Program-made: the position numbers and the translations under genes
DNA from: Ureibacillus composti
Lineage (GTDB): Bacteria; Bacillota; Bacilli; Bacillales_A; Planococcaceae
Reading direction: 5' to 3'
DNA: 64,000 nucleotides
Assembly: GCA_030348875.1 (NCBI GenBank)
Contig: JAUCEP010000002.1
Coordinates: forward strand, 1,071,001-1,135,000
The notes under the pieces: generated by a model
What the model saw: the letters and a program-made list of their open reading frames with translations, nothing else
Told to the model about the DNA's origin: nothing
Databases searched by the model: none
Shown here: positions 46,563 to 59,271 of the stretch, one piece after another
How the letters are laid out: every line of letters begins with the position of its first letter
Numbering within the stretch: position 1 is the stretch's first letter

Positions 46563-47830
46563 AATATATTCAAAATGTACAAATGGTAAACGAGCAAGGT
46601 GAACAAGTATTAACAAGTATTACAATAGACAATGGAAAAATCTCTGCAATTGGAAGCGACCTTCCTCAAGGGGCGGAAGTAATCGAAGGTAACGGATTAT
46701 TAGTATCTCCAGGATTTGTCGATCTTCACGTACATTTACGTGAACCTGGATTTGAACATAAAGAAACAATTGAAACAGGCTCTCGTTCAGCAGCAAAAGG
46801 TGGTTTTACAACGATTTGTGCAATGCCAAATACAAAACCAGTACCTGATTCAGTTGAAAATTTACAATTAATAAATAGCTTAATCGAAAAAAGCGCAGTT
46901 GTTCGAGTGTTACCTTATGGATCACTAACTGTCGCTGAAGCCGGGGAAGAACGTACAAACATTAAAGAATTAAAAGAGCTAGGTGCAGTTGCATTTTCAG
47001 ATGATGGAGTAGGAATACAATTAGCGTCGACAATGTATGAGCAAATGAAAGAAGCAGCAAAAATTGATGCGGTAGTCGTGGCACACTGTGAAGATAACTC
47101 ATTAATTTACGATGGTGTGATGCATGAAGGAAAACGTAATAAAGAACTTGGACTACCAGGTATCCCATCTATTTGTGAGTCAGTACAAATTGCACGAGAC
47201 GTCTTATTAGCGGAAGCGGCAGGTGCTCGATATCATGTTTGTCACGTATCAACAAAAGAATCTGTACGTGCTGTACGAGATGCAAAGGCTGCTGGAATCC
47301 GAGTCACTGCAGAAGTTTGTCCGCATCACTTGTTACTTGAAGAAATGGACATTCCGAGTGATGATGCGAACTGGAAAATGAATCCACCATTACGTGCAGC
47401 AGATGATAAAGATTCATTACACGCTGCATTACTTGATGGAACAATAGACTGTATAGCAACAGATCATGCACCTCACACTGAGGAAGAAAAATGTTGTGGT
47501 ATGGTAGGGGCACCATTCGGTATCGTCGGATTTGAAACAGCATTCCCATTGCTATATACACAATTCGTCGAAACAGGGAAATGGACGTTAAAGCAATTAA
47601 TTGATTGGATGTCAATTAAGCCAGCTCAAATCTTTGACTTACCTTATGGGAAAATTGAAGTAGGAGCTTCGGCAGATTTAGTTCTTATTGATTTAAATAA
47701 AGAACATAGAGTACAGACGGAAGAGTTTGTATCTAAAGGGCGCAATACACCATTTAACGGTTGGGTTGCAAAAGGTTGGCCAGTAATGACTATTTTTGAA
47801 GGCAACATTGTCTATGAGGAGGCAAAATAA
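46556..47830 (+). CDS. pyrC: Dihydroorotase
   Basis: Cyclises carbamoyl aspartate to dihydroorotate. The 424-residue amidohydrolase has the metal-binding [11 protein letters not shown] (about 56-66), the substrate segment [14 protein letters not shown] (about 180), CHVST and [12 protein letters not shown] with the catalytic Asp (about 302-313). It belongs to the class I, bacterial PyrC/PyrX-type group of Gram-positives. The ATG overlaps the pyrB end, and the stop shares one base with the pyrAA start (TAATG). Confidence 0.97.
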   Translation: MLKYIQNVQMVNEQGEQVLTSITIDNGKISAIGSDLPQGAEVIEGNGLLVSPGFVDLHVHLREPGFEHKETIETGSRSAAKGGFTTICAMPNTKPVPDSVENLQLINSLIEKSAVVRVLPYGSLTVAEAGEERTNIKELKELGAVAFSDDGVGIQLASTMYEQMKEAAKIDAVVVAHCEDNSLIYDGVMHEGKRNKELGLPGIPSICESVQIARDVLLAEAAGARYHVCHVSTKESVRAVRDAKAAGIRVTAEVCPHHLLLEEMDIPSDDANWKMNPPLRAADDKDSLHAALLDGTIDCIATDHAPHTEEEKCCGMVGAPFGIVGFETAFPLLYTQFVETGKWTLKQLIDWMSIKPAQIFDLPYGKIEVGASADLVLIDLNKEHRVQTEEFVSKGRNTPFNGWVAKGWPVMTIFEGNIVYEEAK

Positions 47831-48930
47831 TGAAAAAACGACTATTAATTTTAGAAGACGGTACAGTATTTACAGGTGAAGCGTTCGGTAGCGAACAAGC
47901 TTCCCAAGGTGAAGTTGTATTTACAACAGGGATGACAGGCTACCAAGAAACATTATCTGATCCTTCTTTCTACGGACAAATTGTTACATTCACATATCCA
48001 TTAATCGGAAACTACGGAATTAACCGTGATGATTTCGAATCAATTACGCCAGCTGTTCGTGGCTTGGTTTGTAGAGAATTAGCTCAAGAACCATCAAATT
48101 TCCGTTGTGACCTATCATTAAATGATTATTTAGTATCACAAAACATTCCTGGTATTCAAGGGATTGATACTCGTAAATTAACTCGAATCATCCGTTCAAA
48201 AGGTGCAGTTCGTGCGATGTTAACAGCGGCTTGCGAAGAAGTGAATGTTGAGGAAATCGTAGCAACATTAAAAGCAACTCCATTATTGAGAAGCCATGTA
48301 GCAGACGTTTCAACAAAAGCTGCATACCCAAGCCCAGGACGCGGAAAACGTGTTGTATTATTAGACTTTGGAATGAAGCACGGAATTTTACGTGAGCTTA
48401 ATAAGCGTGATTGTGATGTACTAGTTGTTCCTTATAATACACCTGCCGATCAAATTCTAGCATGGCATCCAGATGGCATTATGCTTTCAAATGGACCTGG
48501 GGACCCTGCAGATGTAACAGTAGGAATCGAAACAATTGCCAATCTAATTGGAAAGGTTCCGATCTTCGGTATTTGCTTAGGGCATCAATTATTTGCTTTA
48601 GCGAGTGGTGCTAAAACATTCAAACTACCATTTGGACACCGAGGTGCAAACCATCCGGTAAAAGACTTACGCACTGGAAGAACAGAATTAACTTCTCAAA
48701 ACCATGGTTATGCTGTAGATGAATCATCATTAGAAGGCACAGACTTAGAAGTAACACATATTGCATTAAATGATGGCACAGTAGAAGGTTTAAGACATAC
48801 AAAACACCCAGTTTTCACAGTTCAATATCACCCAGAAGCGTCACCAGGGCCAGAAGACTCAAATCACTTATTTGATGAATTTATTGAATTGATGGAAGCA
48901 CACGCAAAGGAAGGGAAACAACATGCCTAA
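47830..48930 (+). CDS. pyrAA: Carbamoyl phosphate synthase small (glutaminase) subunit
   Basis: Provides ammonia from glutamine to the large subunit. The 366-residue protein has an N-terminal CPSase_sm domain ([26 protein letters not shown]) and a class I glutamine amidotransferase domain with the nucleophile in FGICLGHQ (Cys about 243) and the His/Glu in [11 protein letters not shown] (about 326-336). As part of the pyr operon it is the pyrimidine-specific form; an arginine-specific copy may exist elsewhere. It overlaps pyrAB by 8 nt. Confidence 0.97.
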   Translation: MKKRLLILEDGTVFTGEAFGSEQASQGEVVFTTGMTGYQETLSDPSFYGQIVTFTYPLIGNYGINRDDFESITPAVRGLVCRELAQEPSNFRCDLSLNDYLVSQNIPGIQGIDTRKLTRIIRSKGAVRAMLTAACEEVNVEEIVATLKATPLLRSHVADVSTKAAYPSPGRGKRVVLLDFGMKHGILRELNKRDCDVLVVPYNTPADQILAWHPDGIMLSNGPGDPADVTVGIETIANLIGKVPIFGICLGHQLFALASGAKTFKLPFGHRGANHPVKDLRTGRTELTSQNHGYAVDESSLEGTDLEVTHIALNDGTVEGLRHTKHPVFTVQYHPEASPGPEDSNHLFDEFIELMEAHAKEGKQHA

Positions 48931-51900
48931 ACGTACAGATATAGAAACTATTTTAGTAATCGGATCAGGACCAATCGTCATCGGACAAGCAGCAGAATTT
49001 GACTACGCAGGAACACAAGCATGTCTATCTTTAAAAGAGGAAGGCTACCGAGTAATCTTAATTAACTCTAACCCTGCAACAATCATGACAGACACAGAAA
49101 TTGCAGATAAAGTTTATCTTGAACCAATTACTTTAGAATTCGTTTCTCGTATTCTTCGTAAAGAACGCCCAGATGCCATCCTACCTACATTAGGTGGTCA
49201 AACAGGACTAAACATGGCAATTGAATTAGATAACTCAGGAATTTTAGACGAGTTAGGAATCGAAATCTTAGGTACAAAATTAGATGCAATCAATAAAGCA
49301 GAAGACCGTGATTTATTCCGTAATTTAATGTATGAACTAGGAGCACCAGTTCCTGAATCAGATATCATCCATAATTTAGACGAAGCAAAAGCTTTTGTAC
49401 AAAGAATTGGTTACCCAGTGATCGTTCGTCCTGCCTTCACACTAGGTGGTACAGGTGGCGGGATCTGTAACAACGACCAAGAATTAGAGGAAATCGTAAC
49501 AAGCGGTTTAAAATACAGTCCTGTAACACAATGTTTACTTGAGAAATCTATCGCTGGATACAAAGAGATTGAATATGAAGTAATGCGCGACTCAAAAGAT
49601 AATGCCATCGTTGTATGTAACATGGAAAACTTCGACCCAGTTGGTATTCATACAGGGGATTCAATCGTAGTAGCACCATCTCAAACACTTTCAGACCGCG
49701 AATATCAAATGCTACGTAATATCTCATTAGATATTATTCGTGCACTTAAAATTGAAGGTGGATGTAACGTACAATTAGCGCTTGATCCATACAGCTTTAA
49801 CTATTATGTAATCGAAGTTAACCCACGTGTATCACGTTCATCTGCATTAGCTTCAAAAGCAACTGGTTACCCAATTGCAAAACTTGCAGCAAAAATTGCA
49901 GTAGGACTTACATTAGATGAAATTAAAAACCCAGTAACTGGTTCAACTTATGCAGATTTCGAGCCAGCACTTGACTACATTGTGGCTAAAATTCCACGTT
50001 GGCCATTCGATAAATTCGAATCAGCAAAACGTAATTTAGGTACTCAAATGAAAGCGACTGGTGAAGTAATGGCACTTGGACGTACATTTGAAGAGTCAAT
50101 TTTAAAAGCGGTACGTTCATTAGAAACTGGTCATATTCATATCGATCTTAAAAACGCAGAAGAAAACTCTGATAACTGGATTGAAAAACGTATCCGTAAA
50201 GCGGGAGACGAGCGTTTATTCTTCATCGGAGAAGCACTTCGTCGTGGTGTAACGGTAGAAAAAATCCATGAATGGTCACAAATTGATTTATGGTTCTTAA
50301 ACAAACTACAAAATATCGTGAACATGGAAACAACACTTGCTGAAAACAAAAATGATACAGACGTATTATATAAAGCAAAACGCATGGGCTTTGCAGATCA
50401 AAAAATCGCAGAACTTTGGGAGACTAAACCTGAAGAAATTTACGCACTACGTAAAGAACAAGGCATCGTGCCAGTTTATAAAATGGTTGATACTTGTGCT
50501 GCAGAATTCGAATCTGAAACACCATACTTCTATAGTACGTATGAAGAAGAAAACGAATCAGTTGTTACTGACAAACCATCAGTTGTAGTACTAGGTTCTG
50601 GACCAATTCGAATCGGTCAAGGTGTTGAGTTCGACTATGCAACAGTTCACTCAGTATGGGCAATTCAAGAAGCAGGTTATGAAGCAATTATCATTAACTC
50701 AAACCCAGAGACAGTTTCAACAGACTTCTCAATTTCAGATAAATTATACTTTGAGCCATTAACAATTGAAGATGTAATGAACATCATCGATTTAGAAAAA
50801 CCAGTTGGCGTAGTAGTTCAGTTTGGTGGCCAAACAGCAATCAACTTAGCGGATAAATTAGCAGCAAACGGTGTGAAAATTCTAGGAACAAGCTTAGAAG
50901 ATATTGACCGTGCAGAAAACCGTGATAAATTCGAACGAGCTTTACATGAGATTGAGATTCCACAACCACAAGGAGATACAGCTGTATCAACAGATGAAGC
51001 ATTAGAAATCGGACGTAAACTTGGGTTCCCAGTTCTAGTTCGCCCTTCATACGTACTTGGCGGTCGTGCAATGGAAATCGTTTATAACGAAGATGAGTTA
51101 AAACATTACATGGAAAATGCTGTAGAAGCATCTCCAGATCATCCAGTACTTGTTGACCGTTACTTAACTGGTCAAGAAATTGAAGTTGATGCAATTTGTG
51201 ATGGTGAAAATGTATTAATCCCAGGTATTATGGAACATATTGAACGTGCAGGAGTACACTCTGGTGACTCGATTTCTGTATATCCACCACAAACATTAAC
51301 TCAAACACAAATTGATACAATTGTCGACTATACAACAAGACTTGCAAAAGGGTTAAAGATCGTTGGATTAATGAATATCCAATATGTAATCTCTAATGGT
51401 GAAGTGTACGTAATTGAAGTAAACCCACGTTCTTCAAGAACAGTACCATTCTTAAGTAAAATTACAAACATCCCTATGGCAAACATTGCAACAAAAGCAA
51501 TTTTAGGTCAATCTATTGTGGAACAAGGATATCCAACTGGTCTAGCACAAGAACAAAAAGGCGTATTCGTAAAAGTTCCAGTATTCAGCTTTGCAAAACT
51601 ACGTCGTGTAGACATTACATTAGGACCTGAAATGAAATCAACTGGTGAAGTAATGGGTAAAGATGCAACACTTGAAAAAGCTTTATACAAAGGCTTAGTT
51701 GCTGCAGGAATGGAAATCAAAACACACGGTACAGTATTATTTACAGTATCAGATAAAGATAAAGAAGAAGCAATTAGCTTAGCGAAACGCTTCTCAACTG
51801 TCGGCTACCGAATTATGGCAACAGAAGGTACAGCAAAAGCCTTTGAACAAGCAGGTATTCGTACAGATGTAGTGGGTAAAATCGGTGCAAAAGGTACAAC

Positions 51901-52119
51901 ACTAATCGATACAATCCAAAATGGTGAAGCGCAAGTAGTCGTGAATACACTAACTAAAGGTAAACAACCTGCACGTGATGGATTCCGAATCCGTCGTGAA
52001 TCAGTAGAAAATGGCGTGCCATGTTTAACATCACTAGATACGGCTGCCGCACTGATTAGCGTAATTGAATCGATGACATTTACAGCAGAAGAAATGCCAA
52101 AAGCGGAGGTAGTTCATTA

Positions 52120-52120
<1 letters not shown>
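48923..52120 (+). CDS. pyrAB: Carbamoyl phosphate synthase large subunit
   Basis: Synthesises carbamoyl phosphate from bicarbonate, ammonia and two ATP. The 1065-residue protein has two homologous ATP-grasp halves, each with the [17 protein letters not shown] or [16 protein letters not shown] opening (about 13-29 and 560-576) and the [20 protein letters not shown] or [15 protein letters not shown] metal-binding segments (about 299 and 834). A C-terminal MGS-like allosteric domain (about 930-1060) binds UMP/PRPP regulators. The full length is intact, with highly biased codon use. Confidence 0.98.
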
Positions 52121-53800
<1,680 letters not shown>

Positions 53801-53801
<1 letters not shown>

Positions 53802-54505
53802 TGAGTAACAAGCCAATCATTGCCCTAGACTTTCCAGGTGAAAAAGAAGTATTTACTTTTTTGAATCATTTTGATGAACCACTATTTGTAAAAATCGGGA
53901 TGGAGCTTTATTATCAAGAAGGCCCTTCAATCATCGAAAAAGTGAAAGAGGCGGGTCACGAAATTTTCTTAGACTTAAAGTTGCATGATATTCCAAACAC
54001 AGTAAAGTCTGCAATGAATCGCCTAGCAGGTTTAGGTGTGGACTTAGTTAACGTTCATGCAGCTGGTGGACGAGCAATGATGGAAGGGGCACTTGAAGGT
54101 CTTGAGGCAGGTACACCTGCAGGTAAAACGCGCCCTTCATTAATTGCAGTTACACAACTTACATCAACAACAGAAGAACAAATGCAATTAGAACAAAAAA
54201 TTAATTTATCACTATTAGGATCAGTCTTACATTACGCAGAACTTACGAAACACGCAGGATTAGATGGTGTTGTTTGCTCAGTACATGAAGCTGCTGCCAT
54301 TCGTGATTTATGTGGTGAGTATTTCCTACGTGTGACACCAGGGATTCGCTTAGCTGGTGGGGAAGCACACGACCAAAAACGGATTGCAACGCCAGATGGT
54401 GCCAAAAAAGATGGCTCTTCATTAATTGTCGTAGGAAGAGCGATTACAGGTGCGCAGGATCCAGTTTCAGCATATCGAAATGTTAGCAAATTATGGGGGG
54501 AATAA
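53801..54505 (+). CDS. pyrF: Orotidine 5'-phosphate decarboxylase
   Basis: Decarboxylates OMP to UMP. The 234-residue TIM barrel has IIALDFPGEKEVFTFL at the N-terminus, FVKIGMELY, the catalytic DLKLHDIPNTVKSA (Asp/Lys tetrad, about 59-72) and TPGIRLAGGEAHDQKRIATP with the phosphate-binding Arg in GRAITGAQDP. The start shares one base with the pyrD stop. The next gene, pyrE, precedes it in the pathway though it follows in the operon. Confidence 0.97.
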
Positions 54506-54509
54506 CATC

Positions 54510-55139
54510 ATGACATTACAAAAAGAAATCGCAAAAGCAATGTTACAAGTTGGAGCGGTTGAATTAAATCCAACTGACTTATTTACTTGGGCTTCAGGAA
54601 TTAAATCACCAATTTACTGTGATACTCGCTTGACTATTTCAGATCCAATCATTCGTAAACAACTTGCAAATGGGTTAGCTCAAAACATAAAAGAATTCTT
54701 CCCAGATACAGAAGTAGTAGCCGGAACAGCAACTGCTGGAATCCCACATGCTGCTTGGGTAGCTGATCTTTTAGAATTACCAATGGTTTATGTACGCTCA
54801 AAAGCAAAAGAACACGGCCGTGGTAATCAAATCGAAGGTAAAATTAGCGCTGGACAAAAAGTAGTTGTGGTGGAGGATATCGTTTCAACAGGTGGCTCAT
54901 CAATCACTGCTGTTGAAGCATTACGTGCAGCAGGCTGTGAAGTAGTAGGTGTCGTTTGCGTTTATACATATAACCTACCACGTGCAGAACAAGCATTTGA
55001 TGATGCAGGCGTTAAATATGTAAGCTTAACAAACTTTGATTATTTAATTGAAGCTGCAACAGAAACAGGCGCAATCACAGAAGAAAACATTCCGTTCTTG
55101 AAGGACTGGCACGCGAAGCTTAAGGCGGGGGAATTGTAA
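54510..55139 (+). CDS. pyrE: Orotate phosphoribosyltransferase
   Basis: Adds ribose phosphate from PRPP to orotate to make OMP. The 209-residue protein has FTWASGIKSPIYCDTRL (about 25-41), GTATAGIPHAAWVAD, and the PRPP motif VVVEDIVSTGGSSITAVEAL (about 117-136). The frame is open from 54450 inside pyrF, but the ATG at 54510 follows GGGGGGAATAAC and gives the normal length. It is the last gene of the pyr operon. Confidence 0.97.
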   Translation: MTLQKEIAKAMLQVGAVELNPTDLFTWASGIKSPIYCDTRLTISDPIIRKQLANGLAQNIKEFFPDTEVVAGTATAGIPHAAWVADLLELPMVYVRSKAKEHGRGNQIEGKISAGQKVVVVEDIVSTGGSSITAVEALRAAGCEVVGVVCVYTYNLPRAEQAFDDAGVKYVSLTNFDYLIEAATETGAITEENIPFLKDWHAKLKAGEL

Positions 55140-55325
55140 GTTTCTGGGAAATAATATAACGTTGTAGACACTCTATCCCAAGTTAGAGCTGTGGCGAAAG
55201 CAGAGCGTCAGCCACACTGCGGATCTTAAAGCATGTAGATTATAATAATCTCAAGAAAAATGGCTCTAAAGTGTAGAGAGAACTATATACTAGGGTAGAG
55301 CTACGAAGAGAAAGCTCTTAGGATT
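55140..55325 (+). other. 3' region of the pyr transcript, structured, no gene seen
   Basis: About 186 nt between pyrE and its terminator. It contains small pairings such as GTGGC/GCCAC (about 55193 and 55211) and AGAGCT/AGCTCT near 55300-55320, but no open frame with a ribosome binding site. Nothing recognised. Confidence 0.4.
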
Positions 55326-55361
55326 AAAAGCTATGGAATTGCTTAATTCCATAGCTTTTTT
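55326..55361 (+). terminator. Terminator of the pyr operon
   Basis: A 15-bp perfect stem, AAAAGCTATGGAATT and its complement, with a GCTT loop, ending in TTTTTT. It closes the operon 187 nt after the pyrE stop. Confidence 0.95.
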
Positions 55362-55438
55362 AATGTGAACGAAGACTAATTTTGTGGATTGAAGAGGAGG
55401 GGCAATTTTGTAGATTATATAAGGAAGTTCTCATAGAC

Positions 55439-55646
55439 TTGATGAAGCGGATTTTGGATGAGTTTTTAAAGAGTTTTCCTTTTCATAGGCATGATGAAGG
55501 GGATTTGTCTCTTCATATGCCTATGAAGTTCATTTCCCAAGAGCTCATCGCTAGCTTGATGAAGTTCATTTCCTAAGAGCCCATCGCATCGCTAGATTTG
55601 AATTTCATAAGCATGATGAAGTTCATTTCACATGAGTTCTTCGCCG
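55439..55646. repeat. Cluster of five degenerate ATGAAG-type repeats
   Basis: Related units begin at 55439, 55491, 55521, 55556 and 55613, each opening with (T/A)TGATGAAG or CTATGAAG, three variable bases and ATTT. The last three share GAAGTTCATTTC followed by GAG and TCGC after 5 to 12 nt. Intervals are 52, 30, 35 and 57 nt. A 64-codon frame (55382-55576) crosses the cluster but stops inside it and is not treated as a gene. A degraded inverted copy (GAACTTGAACTTCATC) follows at about 55647. Confidence 0.7.
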
Positions 55647-55672
55647 AACTTGAACTTCATCGTCTGAATAAA

Positions 55673-55712
55673 GAAGACCCTAAAGAGTATAATTACACTC
55701 TTCAAGGTCTTC
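55673..55712. terminator. Inverted repeat, likely terminator of the protease gene
   Basis: GAAGACC (55673-55679) pairs with GGTCTTC (55706-55712), with an inner AAGAGT/ACTCTT stem around a short loop. Read on the minus strand it lies 57 nt after the protease stop and is followed by TTTATT. It could act in both directions, separating the protease from the pyr operon. Confidence 0.65.
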
Positions 55713-55768
55713 TTCCTAATAAAATTTAAATTAATTCTGGAAAGGGCGAGTAAGAAAGCGCTGGCCAA

Positions 55769-58700
55769 TTATTTACCGTTAGTTTTCCCGTTGCAGTTGC
55801 CATTGCCATTACCATTATCATTGTCATTACTGTTGCCATTCCCGTTCCCGTTCCCGTTCCCATTCCCGTTCCCGTTACCATTGCCGTTGCCAGGTTTTGA
55901 ACTTTTTAGAGTATACTCTGACTCATTCATTGCGGCGTCTACCAATCGAACGTTTACTATATCTTTATTCGTCAATGAATTTGGTAAAGTAAAGGAAACC
56001 GTCTCTTTACTAAGTTGATCCGAAACGGCAACGTCATTTACATACACTTGCCAATATTCAATACCAGTGCCACCTTTACCATCGTCAACATTCGAAAGTG
56101 CAATTGTTTTATCAATTTCATTTAATTCAACAGTAGCGTTAGGTGCAGTTATATCTACTTTGACAGGGAAGCGAATGGATTGCCAATCTGCTCCTGCATA
56201 ATCGATTACGCCACTTACTTGGAGGAAGTAATCTCCATCCTTTGCTATTTTGTTATTTACTCTTCCATCCCAGCCGTTTTCAAGAATAAACGTGTATGGG
56301 GTTGCTAAACTATAATTCTTTGCTACATTTTTCGTATTTCTAACTGTTCGTATCACTTTACCTTTAGAATCTAACACTTCAACTTTTAACTCTTTTGCAT
56401 TTCGGAATAAGGAGAAAACAGGTATTGCGTAATCCCGTACACCATCATTATTTGGCGAGAATCCAAAGCGAGTTGTATCAAAGGTACCTCCGCCCGTTAT
56501 AAAGTTCCCTTGTTCGTCAGCTAAGGCAGTATATCCCCAAAATGTTTTTGGCTCCCATGCGAAGTAATCGAAAATTGGAGCACGATCCCATTCCCCGTTA
56601 AAGCCGAAAAACGGTACGCTTAACGGAACATTTCCTGTGATGTCTTCATTCGGATCTGTTAATGTGACAAAACCATCAACGAAGAAACCATTCGGGTAAA
56701 TAGATGTAAGCTGTTCAGCAATGCTAGACAAATCAACAGACACTGGAATGTTCACAGTTCCATTTGCAGGAATTGTGATTTTTTCTGGTGAATCTATCGC
56801 AATGTCTTCTTTTGTTAAGACAATTTGACCATAAAGATTGGGTGCATTTACAAAAATACCATTCTGTGCATTAAGTGGTGTATCTACTTGAATTTGCGTA
56901 TTCACCATGAATGTTTTTTCCTCATTTGAATAGTTCTTCGCTGCTAACGTAAAGGTAAATTGATCGTTTGCTATTTCTTTTATAGCAACTTTCGCTTCAT
57001 TTGTTTCTTTATTTGTAACGATAACATCTGTAACAAGTGCATTTGCTAATTGCATTAAACCCGCGCCTTGACGACGTGGAGAAACATATTGACCTTGCTT
57101 GAACTCAATTGGGGAAGCTGTATTCATTAATAGATTTTTAGTAAGTAAAATAGCTTCAGCACCGCTCACATTAAATTCTTCACTTATTCGTTGTAAAACC
57201 AAAGTACTGCCGCCAGCCACATGAGGAGCAGCCATGGAAGTCCCACTCATAATGCCGTATTGATCATTATTTAATGTAGAGAAAATGTTACCTCCTGGTG
57301 CTGTGATTTCAGGTTTGAAATCTAGGTTTGGGGTTGGACCCCAGGATGTAAAAGCACTCATTTTCCCTTCAGTTAAGCTAGGTGTATGTAAGATTGTCCC
57401 ATCAAATGATATTGTGACAGCTTTCTGATCATCAAGTGCTGCTTTTATTGCTAAACCATCTGATTGAAGAATCGCCATATATGGAATTTTGATTGCTGGA
57501 TTCGAAAGCATATTAATAATGCCGGGTGTATTATTATAAATAATTACTCCAACTGCTCCTGCAGCTTGTGCGTTTAGCGCGATTTCCACTAATGACACTT
57601 TACCCCTAGAAGCTAAAGCAATTTTACCATTGAAGTCTTTACCGCTAAACTCATCAATTGCCCCATATTTCGCATCTAATACTTCTACAGGCCCAGAATA
57701 AAGGTCCATTGGATTTGCGTCATTTGCTAATAAATAAAGTGCCTCTCCAGAAGGAACATCATCAATATGAATAGAGAAACCGTAAGATGTAACTGTACTA
57801 TTTTCAAATGAAGCAACACCCATCGAATTTTTTGATACGTTTGGTGTACCTGTTACTCCGTAGTCTTGATTTTCTGCATATGGAAAACGATAGCCTGAGC
57901 CATACATGTCTGAATTTCCAGAAGATGTGACAACCATTACACCATCATCAATCGCTCTTTGGACGGCCTGTTGCTCTGGACTGTAGTCATCTACAAAACC
58001 TGCAGGAGTACCTAAAGACATATTAATGACATCTGCATCAAGTTTAATGGCGTCGTCGATTGCTTTTACATAAACGTCACTATAGGAAGAAGTGTTAGTC
58101 GAATCATTTCCGAAAACTTTTAAGGCTAATAGCTGTGCCTCCGGAGCAACTCCTTTAATGCCTCCGTTTTCTTCAGAACCGTTTGCTGCAACAATTCCAC
58201 TAACGTGCATCCCATGCATTGTAGTACCTGAATCTATTACATTATAATTCCCATCCATATAGTTGTACCCAAAAGGAATTTTAGCAGTAAAATATTGTCC
58301 ATTTTGGATTGTTCCATTTGTTATAAGTTCATTTACTTCTGTGCTCGTTAATTTAGCAGTTGTTTCATCCGTTAAGATCATATCTTGATGAGTCGGGTCA
58401 ATCCCCGTATCAATAACTGCTACGACCATTCCTTCACCGCGGAAATTATATTCATTCCATGCGCGTTGTGCTTGTACTAGCTCTTTAGAATACATCATGT
58501 CTGGTTTTAATTCTGGGCGTTCGTATTCAGTAGATTCATAGATTGTTTTAACCCCGGAAGTAGCTGCAATTTTTGCAACTTCTTCTGTTGCAACTTCAGC
58601 TGAAAATCCATTAAAGATCGTCGTAAAGTTTTCTAAATATTGAATAGAAGGGGAAGATGATGTAATGGAAGCCTGAACATTTTTCTGTTCGGCAATAACA

Positions 58701-58990
58701 GATGCCTCTAGTTTCTTTCTTTCCGAGGGATGTAATTTTTTATATTTGACCCCTTTTTTCTTTGCTTGTTCAACTGTTGTCGGCCCTTGTAATTCAACGA
58801 CAATTCGAACCTTTTCCTTTGGATTTTTATGTTTGACCAATTTTTCTGAAATTTCTATTTTTGAATGTTCACCTTGAACTGTAGGGATTTCATCGCTGTT
58901 AGTTGGTGAAAAGTTCTTCCCTAAAGCAGTCGTGCTAAATGATAAGACAAAGATGAGCGTTAAGAGCATAATATTCCTTATTTTCCGCAT
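55769..58990 (-). CDS. Secreted subtilisin-like serine protease (Vpr type) with C-terminal Gly-Asn repeats
   Basis: Extracellular S8 protease of 1073 residues. Signal peptide at 1-24 (MRKIRNIMLLTLIFVLSFSTTALG), inhibitor I9 propeptide (about 58-155), then the catalytic domain: Asp194 in AVIDTGID, His259 in MHGMHVSG and Ser585 in SGTSMAAP. A PA domain (about 425-510, KIALASRGKVSLVEIALNAQ) is inserted as in Vpr. Beta-sandwich domains follow (about 670-1030), and the last 40 residues are almost all Gly-Asn with one Cys near the end. The HGTH motif reads HGMH. Good ribosome binding site (GGAGG). No cell-wall sorting motif. Confidence 0.93.
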   Translation of the reverse strand: MRKIRNIMLLTLIFVLSFSTTALGKNFSPTNSDEIPTVQGEHSKIEISEKLVKHKNPKEKVRIVVELQGPTTVEQAKKKGVKYKKLHPSERKKLEASVIAEQKNVQASITSSSPSIQYLENFTTIFNGFSAEVATEEVAKIAATSGVKTIYESTEYERPELKPDMMYSKELVQAQRAWNEYNFRGEGMVVAVIDTGIDPTHQDMILTDETTAKLTSTEVNELITNGTIQNGQYFTAKIPFGYNYMDGNYNVIDSGTTMHGMHVSGIVAANGSEENGGIKGVAPEAQLLALKVFGNDSTNTSSYSDVYVKAIDDAIKLDADVINMSLGTPAGFVDDYSPEQQAVQRAIDDGVMVVTSSGNSDMYGSGYRFPYAENQDYGVTGTPNVSKNSMGVASFENSTVTSYGFSIHIDDVPSGEALYLLANDANPMDLYSGPVEVLDAKYGAIDEFSGKDFNGKIALASRGKVSLVEIALNAQAAGAVGVIIYNNTPGIINMLSNPAIKIPYMAILQSDGLAIKAALDDQKAVTISFDGTILHTPSLTEGKMSAFTSWGPTPNLDFKPEITAPGGNIFSTLNNDQYGIMSGTSMAAPHVAGGSTLVLQRISEEFNVSGAEAILLTKNLLMNTASPIEFKQGQYVSPRRQGAGLMQLANALVTDVIVTNKETNEAKVAIKEIANDQFTFTLAAKNYSNEEKTFMVNTQIQVDTPLNAQNGIFVNAPNLYGQIVLTKEDIAIDSPEKITIPANGTVNIPVSVDLSSIAEQLTSIYPNGFFVDGFVTLTDPNEDITGNVPLSVPFFGFNGEWDRAPIFDYFAWEPKTFWGYTALADEQGNFITGGGTFDTTRFGFSPNNDGVRDYAIPVFSLFRNAKELKVEVLDSKGKVIRTVRNTKNVAKNYSLATPYTFILENGWDGRVNNKIAKDGDYFLQVSGVIDYAGADWQSIRFPVKVDITAPNATVELNEIDKTIALSNVDDGKGGTGIEYWQVYVNDVAVSDQLSKETVSFTLPNSLTNKDIVNVRLVDAAMNESEYTLKSSKPGNGNGNGNGNGNGNGNGNGNSNDNDNGNGNGNCNGKTNGK
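55795..55893. repeat. Hexanucleotide repeat coding for Gly-Asn
   Basis: The plus strand shows repeated CCCGTT, CCCATT and GCCATT units through this stretch, the 3' end of the protease gene. Units are six bases, so gain or loss by slippage keeps the frame and only changes the length of the Gly-Asn tail. Uninterrupted copies are most regular at 55841-55876. Confidence 0.85.
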
Positions 58991-59207
58991 ATGAATCCTC
59001 CTTCTTTAAACAAATTCTAATTAATATGTAATTGAAAATATTGATAAAAAAGTCCTATGTAAATAGATTTTCTAAATCATTCCTCCTATTAATTAGATAT
59101 GTTAATATATTACCATTTTGGGATAATAATAGATTCATTTAATTCGTAAATTTTTTGATAACTTTCATGATATTTTAAGAGGTGTAATAAAAGGAGGAAG
59201 CGATCAT

Positions 59208-59252
59208 ATAAAAAAAGTGTAGATTTCGTCAATAGAGACTAATCTACACTTT
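59208..59252 (-). terminator. Terminator of rqcH
   Basis: The 12-bp perfect inverted repeat AAAGTGTAGATT / AATCTACACTTT has a 15-nt loop. On the minus strand it ends in a run of T and lies 20 nt after the rqcH stop. The 215 nt between this and the protease start are AT-rich without a recognisable promoter. Confidence 0.85.
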
Positions 59253-59271
59253 AAATAGAAGTTATAAATGG

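Noticed and set aside
55382-55576. Open frame of 64 codons after the pyr operon
   Set aside because: It is made of the local repeat units and stops within them, so the periodic peptide is a product of the repeats.
55439-55646. Possible CRISPR array
   Set aside because: Repeat copies diverge, intervals are 30-57 nt and irregular, and no cas gene is present.
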